Part shown: positions 7,622-15,554 of the stretch, one piece after another
Numbering within the stretch: the stretch's first letter is position 1
Layout of the letters: each line of letters opens with the position of its first letter
Assembly: GCA_002773415.1 (NCBI GenBank)
Contig: PFBD01000028.1
Span: forward strand, 78,474 to 132,877
Direction of reading: 5' to 3'
DNA: 54,404 bases
Source of the DNA: Candidatus Harrisonbacteria bacterium CG10_big_fil_rev_8_21_14_0_10_49_15
GTDB taxonomy: Bacteria > Patescibacteriota > Minisyncoccia > UBA6257 > 1-14-0-10-44-23
Position numbers and translations under genes: made by a program
The notes under the pieces: model-generated
What the model saw: the letters and a program-made list of their open reading frames with translations, nothing else
Databases searched by the model: none
Told to the model about the DNA's origin: nothing

Positions 7622-8662
7622 TTAGAGTCCGGGCTTGTATAGCTTTGCCCTTTCTAGTAAAAAGTCTTTTATTAGATTTGCGGATTCTTTGCTTAATCCA
7701 GTAATTGCCAGACCGCTATACTTACTGCCTGCAGATTGCACAAAGACACTATAAAGATTGAATACTCTTTCCAAAATGCCCTGACTTACACTTACATCCT
7801 GAATACGATCATAATAAAGAAGTGTTGCGGAAGATCCAATAACCCTGCTATATACCTCGCCGCGCGTTGAGCCTAAACTGTATCTAAAATTACGATACCA
7901 AACACCGTAATATACTCGCCAGCAGCTTCCGAGCACCGGAATCGTAATAACTAAGAATATAAGCCAGCCGATAATATTTTCCTCGGCCCATGAGGAGGAT
8001 ACGACGAGCAATAAAAGTCCTGTCCACAGCGTTGTCTTTATGGTCTTCTCCCATCGCACTGATGGTTGTAAGGGATTGGCTTTAGAGGATACCTCAACGG
8101 TACTATTACTATCTGTAACAGCATCTTCTGATGCTAATTTTGTGGTTGACTCTATATCTTTTTTAGAAGTTAGGCCACTAGTACGTTCACTTAAGAAATC
8201 AGATAGTAGATTAGCATGCTCTTTCCGGAGACCATCAACATGAGAATAGAATGCCGAGTGTTCGCCAGCTGTTTCATAATGGACGTCGTATAGTCCAAAG
8301 AGTCTATCTAGAACATCTTGATCAATATATATGTTTTGGATTCGCTGATAACGAACATGTCCGGTAGCGCGCGATATAACACCCTTTTGAATCATGCCGC
8401 CCTCATCAGTAAACTCATAGTCATAGAGTTTGTAATAGTAATACTGATAAATAACTTGTCCGATTATATTTAGAAATATTAGAGAGCCAACAAAAATCGC
8501 GGCCGATGAAATGTTCTTCACATGGTTCGGATCACTGCCCAAGAAACTAACCACAGCGAAAAGCACCGTAATAACCAGCGCGAGGCCGCTAGCAAAAAAC
8601 GTGGCCATGCTTTTTTTGATTACTTTACGTGGACTCAGGGGTAGATTGCTACGGTTATACAT
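7622..8662 (-). CDS. Tandem PH (bPH2/YdbT-like) membrane protein
   Basis: A 346-residue membrane protein with two copies of one module. Each has a transmembrane pair followed by a bacterial PH domain: the first has YDYEFTDEGGMIQKGVISRATGHVRYQRIQNIYIDQDVLDRLFGLY, and the second has YSLGSTRGEVYSRVIGSSATLLYYDRIQDVSVSQGILERVFNLYSV. The R-I-Q-[ND] / L-x-R-[VL]-F signature is that of the YdbS/YdbT family. A polar linker (about residues 150-200) precedes the second membrane pair. Function is not established; membrane-surface binding is presumed. Confidence 0.87.
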   Translation of the reverse strand: MYNRSNLPLSPRKVIKKSMATFFASGLALVITVLFAVVSFLGSDPNHVKNISSAAIFVGSLIFLNIIGQVIYQYYYYKLYDYEFTDEGGMIQKGVISRATGHVRYQRIQNIYIDQDVLDRLFGLYDVHYETAGEHSAFYSHVDGLRKEHANLLSDFLSERTSGLTSKKDIESTTKLASEDAVTDSNSTVEVSSKANPLQPSVRWEKTIKTTLWTGLLLLVVSSSWAEENIIGWLIFLVITIPVLGSCWRVYYGVWYRNFRYSLGSTRGEVYSRVIGSSATLLYYDRIQDVSVSQGILERVFNLYSVFVQSAGSKYSGLAITGLSKESANLIKDFLLERAKLYKPGL

Positions 8663-8682
8663 AGATTTTTATTGCTTTACTT

Positions 8683-9216
8683 TTAATCAGCGAAGTAGTT
8701 ATCACGTGCACAAAAGACAATAATCCCAACCGAGATGGAGACGTTAAGCGACTCTTTCATCCCTGACATAGGAATCTCTATGATTTTATCAGCTTTTTCT
8801 AAGACTGTCTTGCTGACGCCATCCACTTCATGGCCGAAAACGAACGCGTAGTGCCCCGAAACTCTAGGAGGTGTTTCCTCCGTAGGAGGTAACTCCTCAT
8901 AAGTTTCTGGGCGCATTTTGTAATACGGCACCGCCCCAGTCGCCTGCTCCACCGCAACAATCTGATACCCCTGCTTTTTTAGCTCATCAATCAGCGTGCC
9001 AGTATCGGGTACGTGTTCCCACGGCACAGTATTCTCCGCGCCCAGCGCGGTCTTGGCCACCTGGTTGCGCACCTTCTTGAATCTATCCAGCGGGCTGGGC
9101 GTTATTCCTGCCAGATACACCTTATCCACGCCCGCCCCGTCCGCGGTGCGTAAAATTGAGCCCACGTTATGCAAACTGCGAATGTTGTCGAGGATGAGGA
9201 TCATGCTCTCAAGCAT
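8683..9216 (-). CDS. TrmH/SpoU family RNA 2'-O-methyltransferase
   Basis: SPOUT-class methyltransferase of 177 residues with no extra N-terminal RNA-binding domain. Motif 1 is LDNIRSLHNVGSILRTADGAG, motif 2 is FVFGHEVDGVSKTVL, and motif 3 is IEIPMSGMKESLNVSISVGI. These three form the knotted SAM-binding fold that methylates a ribose 2'-OH in tRNA or rRNA. ATG 9216 has a GAGGAG site about ten bases upstream; an internal ATG at 9204 is also possible. It is divergent from tRNA-Lys and recG. Confidence 0.92.
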   Translation of the reverse strand: MLESMILILDNIRSLHNVGSILRTADGAGVDKVYLAGITPSPLDRFKKVRNQVAKTALGAENTVPWEHVPDTGTLIDELKKQGYQIVAVEQATGAVPYYKMRPETYEELPPTEETPPRVSGHYAFVFGHEVDGVSKTVLEKADKIIEIPMSGMKESLNVSISVGIIVFCARDNYFAD

Positions 9217-9275
9217 ACTGGATTCTCTCCTCTTTTCAAATCCTGGAATATAGAGTAAAATACCAGCATCATTTT

Positions 9276-9347
9276 GCCCCTATAGCTCAATGGTAGTAGC
9301 AAGCGGCTCTTAACCGCCAGATCTTGGTTCGATTCCAAGTGGGGGCA
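9276..9347 (+). tRNA. tRNA-Lys (anticodon CUU)
   Basis: A cloverleaf folds with acceptor GCCCCTA pairing TGGGGGC (one G-U), anticodon loop CTCTTAA giving anticodon CTT at 9309-9311, and T-arm CTTGG-TTCGATT-CCAAG. The discriminator is A, and the following CCC is not a proper encoded CCA. Confidence 0.9.
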
Positions 9348-9612
9348 CCCATTGGCAGGTCTTCTTGGCCGATGACTGCGTTGCTTCGCTCCGCTTGCCG
9401 CAAGCAGTAGCAGTAATCTACAGCATGCGCCAATGCTCGCTAGCGCCTTGTCCTCTACCAAGAATCCTCTGCCACTGAAAGTCCAAATTGCGATATCCAA
9501 ACTCCACAATTTGTTTTAAGTATTTGTTGATTGTAATTTATTTGGAATTTGGCCTGCCTGCCGGCAGGCAGGCGCTTGGGTTTTGTAATTTGTTTTGCGG
9601 AGCAAAACCGGT
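9348..9612. other. Spacer between tRNA-Lys and recG
   Basis: About 265 bases with no supportable gene. The tRNA-proximal part has a long imperfect inverted repeat (TGGCAGGTCTTCTTGG against CCAAGAATCCTCTGCCA near 9468). A perfect palindrome lies at 9552-9573, then a short leader. recG has GGAG at about 9599 before its ATG. Confidence 0.5.
9552..9573. repeat. 22-base perfect palindrome
   Basis: The half-site GCCTGCCTGCC is followed by its exact reverse complement with no spacer. It is 40 bases before recG; similar units are known as dispersed repeats in CPR-type genomes. Related half units (CCTGCCTGCC) appear near 11860. Confidence 0.7.
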
Positions 9613-11802
9613 ATGTCACAGAATCTTGTCACACTGGAAACTCGTTTAGAAAATATTCAGGGCATTATGCCCAAGTTTTTGCCCAAGCTGAAAAAGCTGG
9701 GCATTGAGACGGTGCATGACCTGCTTTGGCACTTTCCGACGCGATACGAAGACTACTCCACTATTAGCAAGATAGACCAGCTTAAGCCGGGAGACACTGT
9801 CACTATTCGTGGCGAAGTCAACCGGGTTAGCACTCGGCGGGCCTGGAACCGGCGGATGTATATCACCGAGGTTTTGGTTGTAGATGAGACCGGCGGTATT
9901 AACCTGGTTTGGTTTAACCAGCCTTTTATCAGCAAGGCACTGCAAGAGGGTACGCGGGCGAACTTTGCGGGCAAGGTGTTTGAAAATAAGACGGGCAAGC
10001 ATATGGCTAACCCAACTTTTGAGGTGCTCCGCGGCACGGCCCAGACAACGCATACGGCCGGGCTGGTGGCTGTATACCCGGAGACGCGCGGGCTGACCTC
10101 CAAGGGGCTGCGGCAGTACATCAAGACATTTTTGGATATCTTAAAAGATATTGAAGATTTTCTGCCGGAGGCGGTGTTAAAGAAAAATGATCTGCCGGAG
10201 CTAAGCGCGGCGCTGCGCCAGATCCACTTTCCGAGCAGCAAAGCTCAGGCGCAGCGAGCGCAGGCTAGATTCGCCTTTGAGTATGTCTTCTTGCTGCAAC
10301 TGAATAACCTGAAGCTACGGGCGGATCTGGCCAAAGAAAAGGCGCCAAAGCTGGCGGTGAGCGATGCAAACCTAAAAAAGCTGCTGGCAATGCTGCCGTT
10401 CACTCTCACTGATAGCCAGCAGCAGAGCTTGAAAGAGATCTTGGCCGATATCAGCAGGCCGCACCCGATGAATCGCCTGTTGCAGGGAGACGTGGGCTCG
10501 GGCAAGACCGCGGTGGCGGCACTGGCGGCTGTGGTTGCGGCGGCGAATGACCGGCAGGCCGTGTTTATGGCGCCGACTGAGGTACTGGCGCGCCAGCACT
10601 ACCACACGCTTACCAAGATGTTCAAAAAGTTTGACGGTGGTGCGGCTCTGATTACCGGTAGCGAGGCGCGGGTTTACTACGAAAAAGGCTTGGAGGAGAA
10701 AAAAACTAAGGCTGCGCTTATCAAGCTCATAGAATCCGGGGCAATTAAGACGATTATTGGGACGCACTCATTGATCGCGAGTGGCAAAGACCCCGTAAAG
10801 TCGCATAGCGACCACGGGGCAAGTAAAAAAGGTGGGGTTCATTTTCCGGATCCGGGCATTGTAATAGTGGACGAGCAGCACCGCTTTGGCGTTCGCCAGC
10901 GCGCGGCTCTTTCAGACAAGAAAACCGCTGATCTGCTGCCGCACTTTCTATCAATGAGCGCGACGCCCATCCCCCGGACTTTGGCTTTGGCAGTATTTGG
11001 CGACTTAGATGTATCCACTATTAATGAACTGCCAAAAGGACGGAAAGAAATAATTACCAAAATCGTGGACCCGGAGAATAGACCAAAGGCTTATGGCTTT
11101 GTCAAGCAGCACATAAAAGCCGGGCGACAGGTATTTATCATCTATCCGCGGATTGAGCAGGCGGAGGTAACTGAAGATGAGAGTGGTAGTGTGAAAAAGA
11201 ATGTTGCCTGGAGCGAGAGCAAAGCAGTGAAGGCTGAACATGAAAGACTATCCACTAAAGTCTTCCCGGATCTTCGAGTTGGGATGCTTCATGGCAAACT
11301 GAAGGCTGTTGATAAAAAGAAGGTGATGGAAGACTTTAAGCGCGGGGTTATTGATGTGCTTGTCTCAACCTCTGTGGTGGAGGTGGGGGTGGACGTGCCA
11401 AATGCAACCATCATGGTCATTGAAGGCGCTCAGCACTTTGGTCTGGCTCAGCTTTACCAGTTCCGTGGACGAGTTGGCCGGGGTGAGCATCAGTCGTTCT
11501 GCTTCTTATTCACCGACTCACACTCGGAAACAACTCACAAAAGGCTACAAGCGCTGATTGATGCCAAAAATGGATTTGAGTTGGCTGAAAAAGATTTGGA
11601 GCTGCGCGGGCCTGGGCAGTTTTTGGGCGACAAGCAGACCGGCTTGCCGGACTTAGCAATGAATTCGTTAAACGATATCCGTCTTGTAAAATCAGCCCGT
11701 GACAGCGCCAGCGCACTCTTGAAAAAAGATCCAGAGCTAGCGACACATCCAAAGCTGGCGGAGAAGTTGGACAACTTGAGTCAACAAGTGCACCTGGAGT
11801 AA
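9613..11802 (+). CDS. recG: ATP-dependent DNA helicase RecG
   Basis: RecG remodels stalled replication forks and Holliday junctions by double-strand DNA translocation. The 729-residue protein has the wedge/OB domain at the N-terminus (VHDLLWHFPTRYEDYS, TIRGEVN), then Walker A LLQGDVGSGKTAVA, DEQH box IIVDEQHRFGVRQRAAL, SMSATPIPRTLAL (motif III), and the C-terminal helicase motifs STSVVEVGVDVPNA and QFRGRVGRGEHQSFC. Length fits the family. I used ATG 9613 (MSQNLVTL), preceded by GGAG, rather than the upstream TTG at 9595. Confidence 0.97.
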   Translation: MSQNLVTLETRLENIQGIMPKFLPKLKKLGIETVHDLLWHFPTRYEDYSTISKIDQLKPGDTVTIRGEVNRVSTRRAWNRRMYITEVLVVDETGGINLVWFNQPFISKALQEGTRANFAGKVFENKTGKHMANPTFEVLRGTAQTTHTAGLVAVYPETRGLTSKGLRQYIKTFLDILKDIEDFLPEAVLKKNDLPELSAALRQIHFPSSKAQAQRAQARFAFEYVFLLQLNNLKLRADLAKEKAPKLAVSDANLKKLLAMLPFTLTDSQQQSLKEILADISRPHPMNRLLQGDVGSGKTAVAALAAVVAAANDRQAVFMAPTEVLARQHYHTLTKMFKKFDGGAALITGSEARVYYEKGLEEKKTKAALIKLIESGAIKTIIGTHSLIASGKDPVKSHSDHGASKKGGVHFPDPGIVIVDEQHRFGVRQRAALSDKKTADLLPHFLSMSATPIPRTLALAVFGDLDVSTINELPKGRKEIITKIVDPENRPKAYGFVKQHIKAGRQVFIIYPRIEQAEVTEDESGSVKKNVAWSESKAVKAEHERLSTKVFPDLRVGMLHGKLKAVDKKKVMEDFKRGVIDVLVSTSVVEVGVDVPNATIMVIEGAQHFGLAQLYQFRGRVGRGEHQSFCFLFTDSHSETTHKRLQALIDAKNGFELAEKDLELRGPGQFLGDKQTGLPDLAMNSLNDIRLVKSARDSASALLKKDPELATHPKLAEKLDNLSQQVHLE

Positions 11803-11937
11803 AGGACTTCACTAATCACTAATGATCACGAATCGCACGAATCCGTCCTGCCTGCCCCGTGGGACGTAGACCTCTACGGGGTCATTGTGAACTCCGCGTG
11901 GCAATCTTACCTGATTATTCTGATTTAAAAGGTGAGC
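11803..11937. repeat. Convergent spacer with dispersed repeat units
   Basis: The gap between recG and doxX holds AATCACTAATGATCACGAATCG, a unit of the dispersed spacer family, then a CCCCGTgggacgtagacctctACGGGG hairpin (about 11873-11900). No gene is seen. The hairpin may end recG or doxX transcripts. Confidence 0.5.
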
Positions 11938-12333
11938 TTAGAATAATAGGTTGTTGAGTGCGTAAGCGCCGTCGCCCAGGGTGGCGAGTAAAAGGAGGGA
12001 GGCTAGCAAGATCAGACTGAAATCCACCCCCTTACCAAAAGGGGTCTTGCGGCGAGTGTGGTAGCCGAGGATCACCACCATCATGACAGCGACAATGATT
12101 GCCGTGATCTGCGTAAAGAGGCCAACTAGTAATAACAGGCCGCCGCCAAACTGAATAAAGGTAGCGATGCTTCCCCAAAACCAGCCCGGCCGAAAGCCGT
12201 TCTTTTGAAAGTAGGCAAACTTATCTTTGAGGTCAGATAGCTTATCCCAACCGTGCGCTAAAAAGATAACGCCGAGCGCGAGCCTAAGCACGAGGATAGC
12301 CATATCGTTGTAGATGAGCAGACTGTTCATCAT
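11938..12333 (-). CDS. DoxX family membrane protein
   Basis: Four-helix DoxX/SURF4-type membrane protein of 131 residues. It shows LRLALGVIFLAHGWDKLSDL in helix 1, the FIQFGGGLLLLVGLFT helix, then AVMMVVILGYHTRRKTPFGKGVDFSLILLASLLLLATLGDGAYALN. Family members are small integral membrane proteins, some linked to thiosulfate or oxidative stress; the specific role here cannot be read. It is divergent from tRNA-Glu, with about 60 bases between. Confidence 0.9.
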   Translation of the reverse strand: MMNSLLIYNDMAILVLRLALGVIFLAHGWDKLSDLKDKFAYFQKNGFRPGWFWGSIATFIQFGGGLLLLVGLFTQITAIIVAVMMVVILGYHTRRKTPFGKGVDFSLILLASLLLLATLGDGAYALNNLLF

Positions 12334-12353
12334 TGGTTCTGGTTATTGTTATT

Positions 12354-12382
12354 TTAACAATAATCGTATATTTTAGTATAGT
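12354..12382 (+). promoter_or_regulatory. Promoter of tRNA-Glu
   Basis: TTAACA (12354-12359), a 17-base spacer, then TATAGT (12377-12382), ending 11 bases before the mature tRNA 5' end. Confidence 0.6.
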
Positions 12383-12393
12383 CTAGACATACT

Positions 12394-12465
12394 GGTCCCA
12401 TCGTCTAATGGTTAGGACACTTGGTTTTCATCCAAGAAATAGGAGTTCGATTCTCCTTGGGATCA
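12394..12465 (+). tRNA. tRNA-Glu (anticodon UUC)
   Basis: Acceptor GGTCCCA pairs TGGGATC, anticodon arm CTTGG-TTTTCAT-CCAAG gives TTC at 12427-12429, and T-arm AGGAG-TTCGATT-CTCCT is canonical. CCA is not encoded. An AT-rich block of unknown and broken genes starts immediately after its 3' end, as is common for elements that integrate at tRNA genes. Confidence 0.93.
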
Positions 12466-12501
12466 CTAAAGAGAGAGCTAGTTCAAGCACTCGTGAAGGC
12501 T

Positions 12502-13236
12502 ATGGATATAGAAATTGACACATTTCGCATATTTATAAGAGATGAGGAGGATAAAAAAAGATCCTCCACGTGGCATGTAAACAACACTGGAAACAGTGTT
12601 TATTTATATGTGAACTCTTTGGGTGGAAGAATGAAGGCAAGCTTTCATCCGGAAGGAAAATCTAGTGATGGAAAAGATTCTCAATTTGGATTTGAGAAAA
12701 AATACAGGGAGAAACTCACTGCTGAATCTTATGATTCACCAAAACCTCTTAGGTGGATTAGGCCAAAACCAGTAAATGATAGCGTCGTTCAAGTAGCAAA
12801 AGTTTTATTTCCTACGGATTACCTAAAGGGTTCGGTAGCAGACGAAAGAGAGAATTACAAGAGAGAAACTGATTCAAAAAGGAAGTGGCGTTTCTCACTA
12901 CCAATAGCAAAAGAAGGAGAAGCAGTTGAGGTATCGCTTTTTTACTCAATAAAGAAACCAAATGACATAGAGGATGTATTTATTAGAAAGGGCTTTACTC
13001 CAATGTTCTACATAGACTTGCCTAATGGAGAAATTGTATCTGTCGTTGGTAGAAATGTAGCATTTGATCCCAAATCACTCCCTAACCCTAATAAAAACCC
13101 TTCTATTAAGGAGCTGGATGGAATGAAACAGATAAATGATTATGAGGAAAACCTACATATAACTCTATTTGGTGACCCAAAAGATGGGGAGGTGTTTCAA
13201 TTGATTGAAATAGACGGCCCTGCTATCATTAGATAA
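12502..13236 (+). CDS. Hypothetical protein in AT-rich block
   Basis: I do not recognise this 244-residue protein. It is hydrophilic, with no membrane segment, rich in Lys, Glu and Asp, and looks like a mixed alpha/beta soluble protein (IDTFRIFIRDEED, NNTGNSVYLYVNSLGGRM, MFYIDLPNGEIVSVVGRNVAFDP). The open frame extends back into tRNA-Glu, so ATG 12502 is the likely start; GTG 12493 is possible. Its stop overlaps the next ATG (TAATG), which implies coupling. Base composition is much more AT-rich than flanking genes, a sign of transfer. Confidence 0.7.
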   Translation: MDIEIDTFRIFIRDEEDKKRSSTWHVNNTGNSVYLYVNSLGGRMKASFHPEGKSSDGKDSQFGFEKKYREKLTAESYDSPKPLRWIRPKPVNDSVVQVAKVLFPTDYLKGSVADERENYKRETDSKRKWRFSLPIAKEGEAVEVSLFYSIKKPNDIEDVFIRKGFTPMFYIDLPNGEIVSVVGRNVAFDPKSLPNPNKNPSIKELDGMKQINDYEENLHITLFGDPKDGEVFQLIEIDGPAIIR

Positions 13237-13514
13237 TGGAAATTTTATTCACAATATTATTCATAATGATTCTGTTTTATCACATCTTGTACAGAAATCT
13301 AATCAAAAAGAGAATAAATGGTGAGTTAAAAATCAAAGCTTGGAGTGATGCTTATAATCACGCTTTGAGAATGAACAGGGAGCGTTTGCTGACAAATGAT
13401 CAAGCAAAAGAGTTAAGTGAATTGGATAGGGAAACTGAGAACAAATACAACAAAGAGGCTCCGAACGAAGAAGGAATATTCAAACTAGATTTAAAGAAAA
13501 TTAGTAAAAAGTAG
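13236..13514 (+). CDS. Small membrane-anchored hypothetical protein
   Basis: A 92-residue protein with one N-terminal membrane helix (residues 2-19, MEILFTILFIMILFYHILY) and a charged, helical cytoplasmic tail. The start ATG overlaps the stop of the previous gene by one base. It shares the AT-rich composition of the block. There is no family match I can name. It is followed directly by the truncated XRE reading frame. Confidence 0.65.
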   Translation: MEILFTILFIMILFYHILYRNLIKKRINGELKIKAWSDAYNHALRMNRERLLTNDQAKELSELDRETENKYNKEAPNEEGIFKLDLKKISKK

Positions 13515-13662
13515 TATTACTCAGACAGGGATTGCCAGAGCCCTTGGTGTTGATAAATCTTTTGTGAGCAATATTGAAAATGGTAAAACAAGCCCAACGC
13601 TTCTAACTATTTCAAAGCTTGCTAAAGCATTGGGTGTGAGGGCTAGCGACTTGCTTAAATGA
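13513..13662 (+). pseudogene. Truncated XRE-type helix-turn-helix gene
   Basis: The frame encodes SITQTGIARALGVDKSFVSNIENGKTSPTLLTISKLAKALGVRASDLLK then TGA. This is the turn, recognition helix and last helices of an XRE/Cro DNA-binding domain, very close to family consensus. The first helix is missing and no ATG, GTG or TTG precedes it in frame before the stop at 13492. It is best read as the 3' remnant of a regulator gene cut off by the join to the upstream small membrane gene. Confidence 0.75.
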
Positions 13663-13909
13663 TATAGATATAGAAAAAAGGCCTCTGCACACAAGCGTAC
13701 TCAAAAAGGCAATCACTCCTGGGGCTTTTCAATTGTGCAAGACAGCTCTTGAATGGGATCTTATTGAACCCATCGTCATAGAGGATCGTGAAGATATGTG
13801 ATCTGAGAGTAAATGGCGTGATCGAGTAGAACCTTATCACCACCAAGTAAGTGTTCAAGATAATGGAATTGGTGAGCAATTTATGATGTATCTATCCTCT
13901 GTTGAGTAG
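13661..13909 (+). pseudogene. Degenerate gene fragment, possibly SNF2-type helicase N-terminus
   Basis: One frame reads RPLHTSVLKKAITPGAFQLC, continues to LIEPIVIEDREDM, a TGA, then SESKWRDRVEPYHHQVSVQDNG, stopping at 13907-13909. The phrase W-R-D-R-V-E-P-Y-x-H-Q-V matches what I know of the segment just before the ATPase core of SNF2-like helicases carried on defence islands. Here it breaks off before any Walker motif. It has an internal stop and no start, so it is a remnant. The helicase assignment rests on one short motif. Confidence 0.45.
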
Positions 13910-13920
13910 AAAAGTGAAAT

Positions 13921-14274
13921 ATGAGTTATAAAATATGCCAAAATTGTAGAAAGAAAGCTGTTGATGAGTCTGGGGTGTGTCTTAGTTGTACTGGCGTTCG
14001 GAGGCTGGCGAATAAGGCAGCTTTGATGCAGGTACTGGGTATGTTTTTGAGTATGTTTTATTGGATATTTAGGACTTGGATATATCGTGGACCTTTTCTT
14101 GACCTATCTGCAAAAACTGAGTTTATTTTGATGATTTGGATTTTCCCTGTCATTGGGATAATGTTTTTGATTTATGGCGGTGTGTTGACAGTTTCTAGCA
14201 ATACGAAATACGACAATTTGAAAAAAGAGCAACTAAAACGAAAAATGGCTGTGGAATGGAACGAATATGAGTGA
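13921..14274 (+). CDS. Zinc-ribbon membrane protein, hypothetical
   Basis: A 117-residue protein beginning with a small zinc ribbon (C-Q-N-C at residues 6-9 and C-L-S-C at 20-23) followed by two membrane helices (about 35-52 and 68-92) and a basic helical tail. Such zinc-ribbon plus membrane-pair proteins are common and uncharacterised. It closes the AT-rich block. No ribosome-binding site is obvious. Confidence 0.65.
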   Translation: MSYKICQNCRKKAVDESGVCLSCTGVRRLANKAALMQVLGMFLSMFYWIFRTWIYRGPFLDLSAKTEFILMIWIFPVIGIMFLIYGGVLTVSSNTKYDNLKKEQLKRKMAVEWNEYE

Positions 14275-14514
14275 ACAGTGTTAGATGCGCGCGAAATGTG
14301 AGCGAATACTAGAACGCGATCGGAGCGTACGATGTAGTCCAAAACCACCACGCGGTCCGCTCGTGTCAAGATCAATCGCTTCGCGATTTGAAATAAGTTA
14401 GAGCAAAGGATATGACTTCATTACACCTCTTAGCTCCTATCGGAGCTACGAAGTGCAAGCCACTTCGGCTTATCAGGGCGAGCATTAATGCTCTGATTTG
14501 CTATACTTAATGCC
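14275..14514. other. Noncoding spacer with short inverted repeats
   Basis: About 240 bases without a gene. It contains a perfect palindrome GAGCATTAATGCTC (about 14480-14493) flanked by ATCAG/CTGAT arms, and an extended -10 TGCTATACT (14500-14508) that serves the downstream protease. Confidence 0.5.
14500..14508 (+). promoter_or_regulatory. Extended -10 promoter, leaderless
   Basis: TGCTATACT lies with its last base 6 bases before ATG 14515. Transcription would start at or next to the A of the ATG, giving a leaderless mRNA. No Shine-Dalgarno sequence is present. Confidence 0.6.
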
Positions 14515-15456
14515 ATGCCTCGAAAGACCACGAAATCAAAGTTTGAGAAAATTATCATTGTCGCGGCTTTTAGTGTTCTTTCCAGCGTTATTATTGGCGC
14601 CGGTTTATTCCGCTACTTTGACGCAGCGCTTGACGCACAGCGCGGCCGGATTCTGCTGGGTGAGTTGCGATCGGCTGAACAGCGCGAGAAGCTTGACCAA
14701 GCCCAGCTAGCTATCTCGCTACTGGTTTCAGATAATGAGAGTGTGGCGCAAAAGCTGGAAGAAGAAAGAGCGAAGAGTCAGGAAGAAGCTGTTCAATCTG
14801 CTGAGCGAATCGCCGCGCTGCAGCAAGATCTGTCTGACGCTAAGCAACCGGACCTGACTAGTATCATCTCGGCTTGGCGACCTCGGATTGCGTCAGTCCG
14901 TTGCCGTTGGAATTTAGGAAATAACACTATCGGGGAAGGCTCTGGCTCCGGCGTACTGCTGGCGGGAATTTCCAGTCGTGGCGGAGTAGCACTGATGACT
15001 AATAATCACGTGGTTCACTACAAAGACCTTGATCCGCAGTATTGCAATATCACTTTTCCGGGTGAGGAAACTATTTTCCAAATTTCCGCTTCAGACATTC
15101 GCTCTCCGGGCGATAAAGATTACGCGGTGATTGAACTTACAGAAGTAACTCCTGCCATCAGCGCGCTGAACACGCCAACCTTTGGTCGTTGCAGTCGAGA
15201 CGCGGTCGCCGGTGACGAGGTGATTATATTAGGCTATCCCAGTATTGGCTCGCGTAATGATGTGACGGCAACTGAAGGCATTATCTCCAGCTATGAAAAA
15301 GATCACTATCTGGCTTCGGCTAAGGTAGACAGGGGGAACTCTGGCGGGGCGGCTATTCTGGCGGAGGAAAACTGCTACCTCGGCATCCCAACGTTTGTGG
15401 ACGCGGGTAAGTTTGAATCTTTGGCCCGGATCTTAGACCAGCGAGCTATTCGCTAG
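14515..15456 (+). CDS. Membrane-anchored trypsin-like serine protease
   Basis: A 313-residue protein with an N-terminal membrane anchor (about 12-33), a coiled coil (about 50-110) and a chymotrypsin-fold protease domain. The catalytic triad is visible: His in MTNNHVVHY, Asp in DKDYAVIEL, Ser in DRGNSGGAA. GEGSGSGVL precedes the His. There is no PDZ domain, unlike DegP/HtrA. It should act outside the membrane on unknown substrates. Its upstream -10 box abuts the ATG, so it is probably translated from a leaderless message. Confidence 0.9.
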   Translation: MPRKTTKSKFEKIIIVAAFSVLSSVIIGAGLFRYFDAALDAQRGRILLGELRSAEQREKLDQAQLAISLLVSDNESVAQKLEEERAKSQEEAVQSAERIAALQQDLSDAKQPDLTSIISAWRPRIASVRCRWNLGNNTIGEGSGSGVLLAGISSRGGVALMTNNHVVHYKDLDPQYCNITFPGEETIFQISASDIRSPGDKDYAVIELTEVTPAISALNTPTFGRCSRDAVAGDEVIILGYPSIGSRNDVTATEGIISSYEKDHYLASAKVDRGNSGGAAILAEENCYLGIPTFVDAGKFESLARILDQRAIR

Positions 15457-15458
15457 TC

Positions 15459-15545
15459 ACCAATCACTAATAATCACGAATCAAACTAATCTCGCTCAGA
15501 GATATTGTAAGTCATTCGTGCGATTAGTGATTATTAGTGATTTGT
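15459..15545. repeat. Inverted dispersed repeat (hairpin) between protease and dehydrogenase
   Basis: AATCACTAATAATCAC (15462-15477) and its exact reverse complement (15527-15542) form a 16-base-pair stem with a 49-base loop. The arms match the dispersed spacer family at 11811 and 29604. Sited between convergent genes, it may act as a two-way transcription end. Confidence 0.75.
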
Positions 15546-15554
15546 GAGGTCCAT

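Noticed and set aside
9201-9509. Minus-strand frame of 102 residues across tRNA-Lys
   Set aside because: It is the antisense of the tRNA and its flanks (the ESNQDL...SYRG phrase is a known tRNA-derived artefact) and has no ribosome-binding site.
12421-12501. Upstream extension of the 12502 gene into tRNA-Glu
   Set aside because: The added residues are translated tRNA sequence; the later ATG is more likely.
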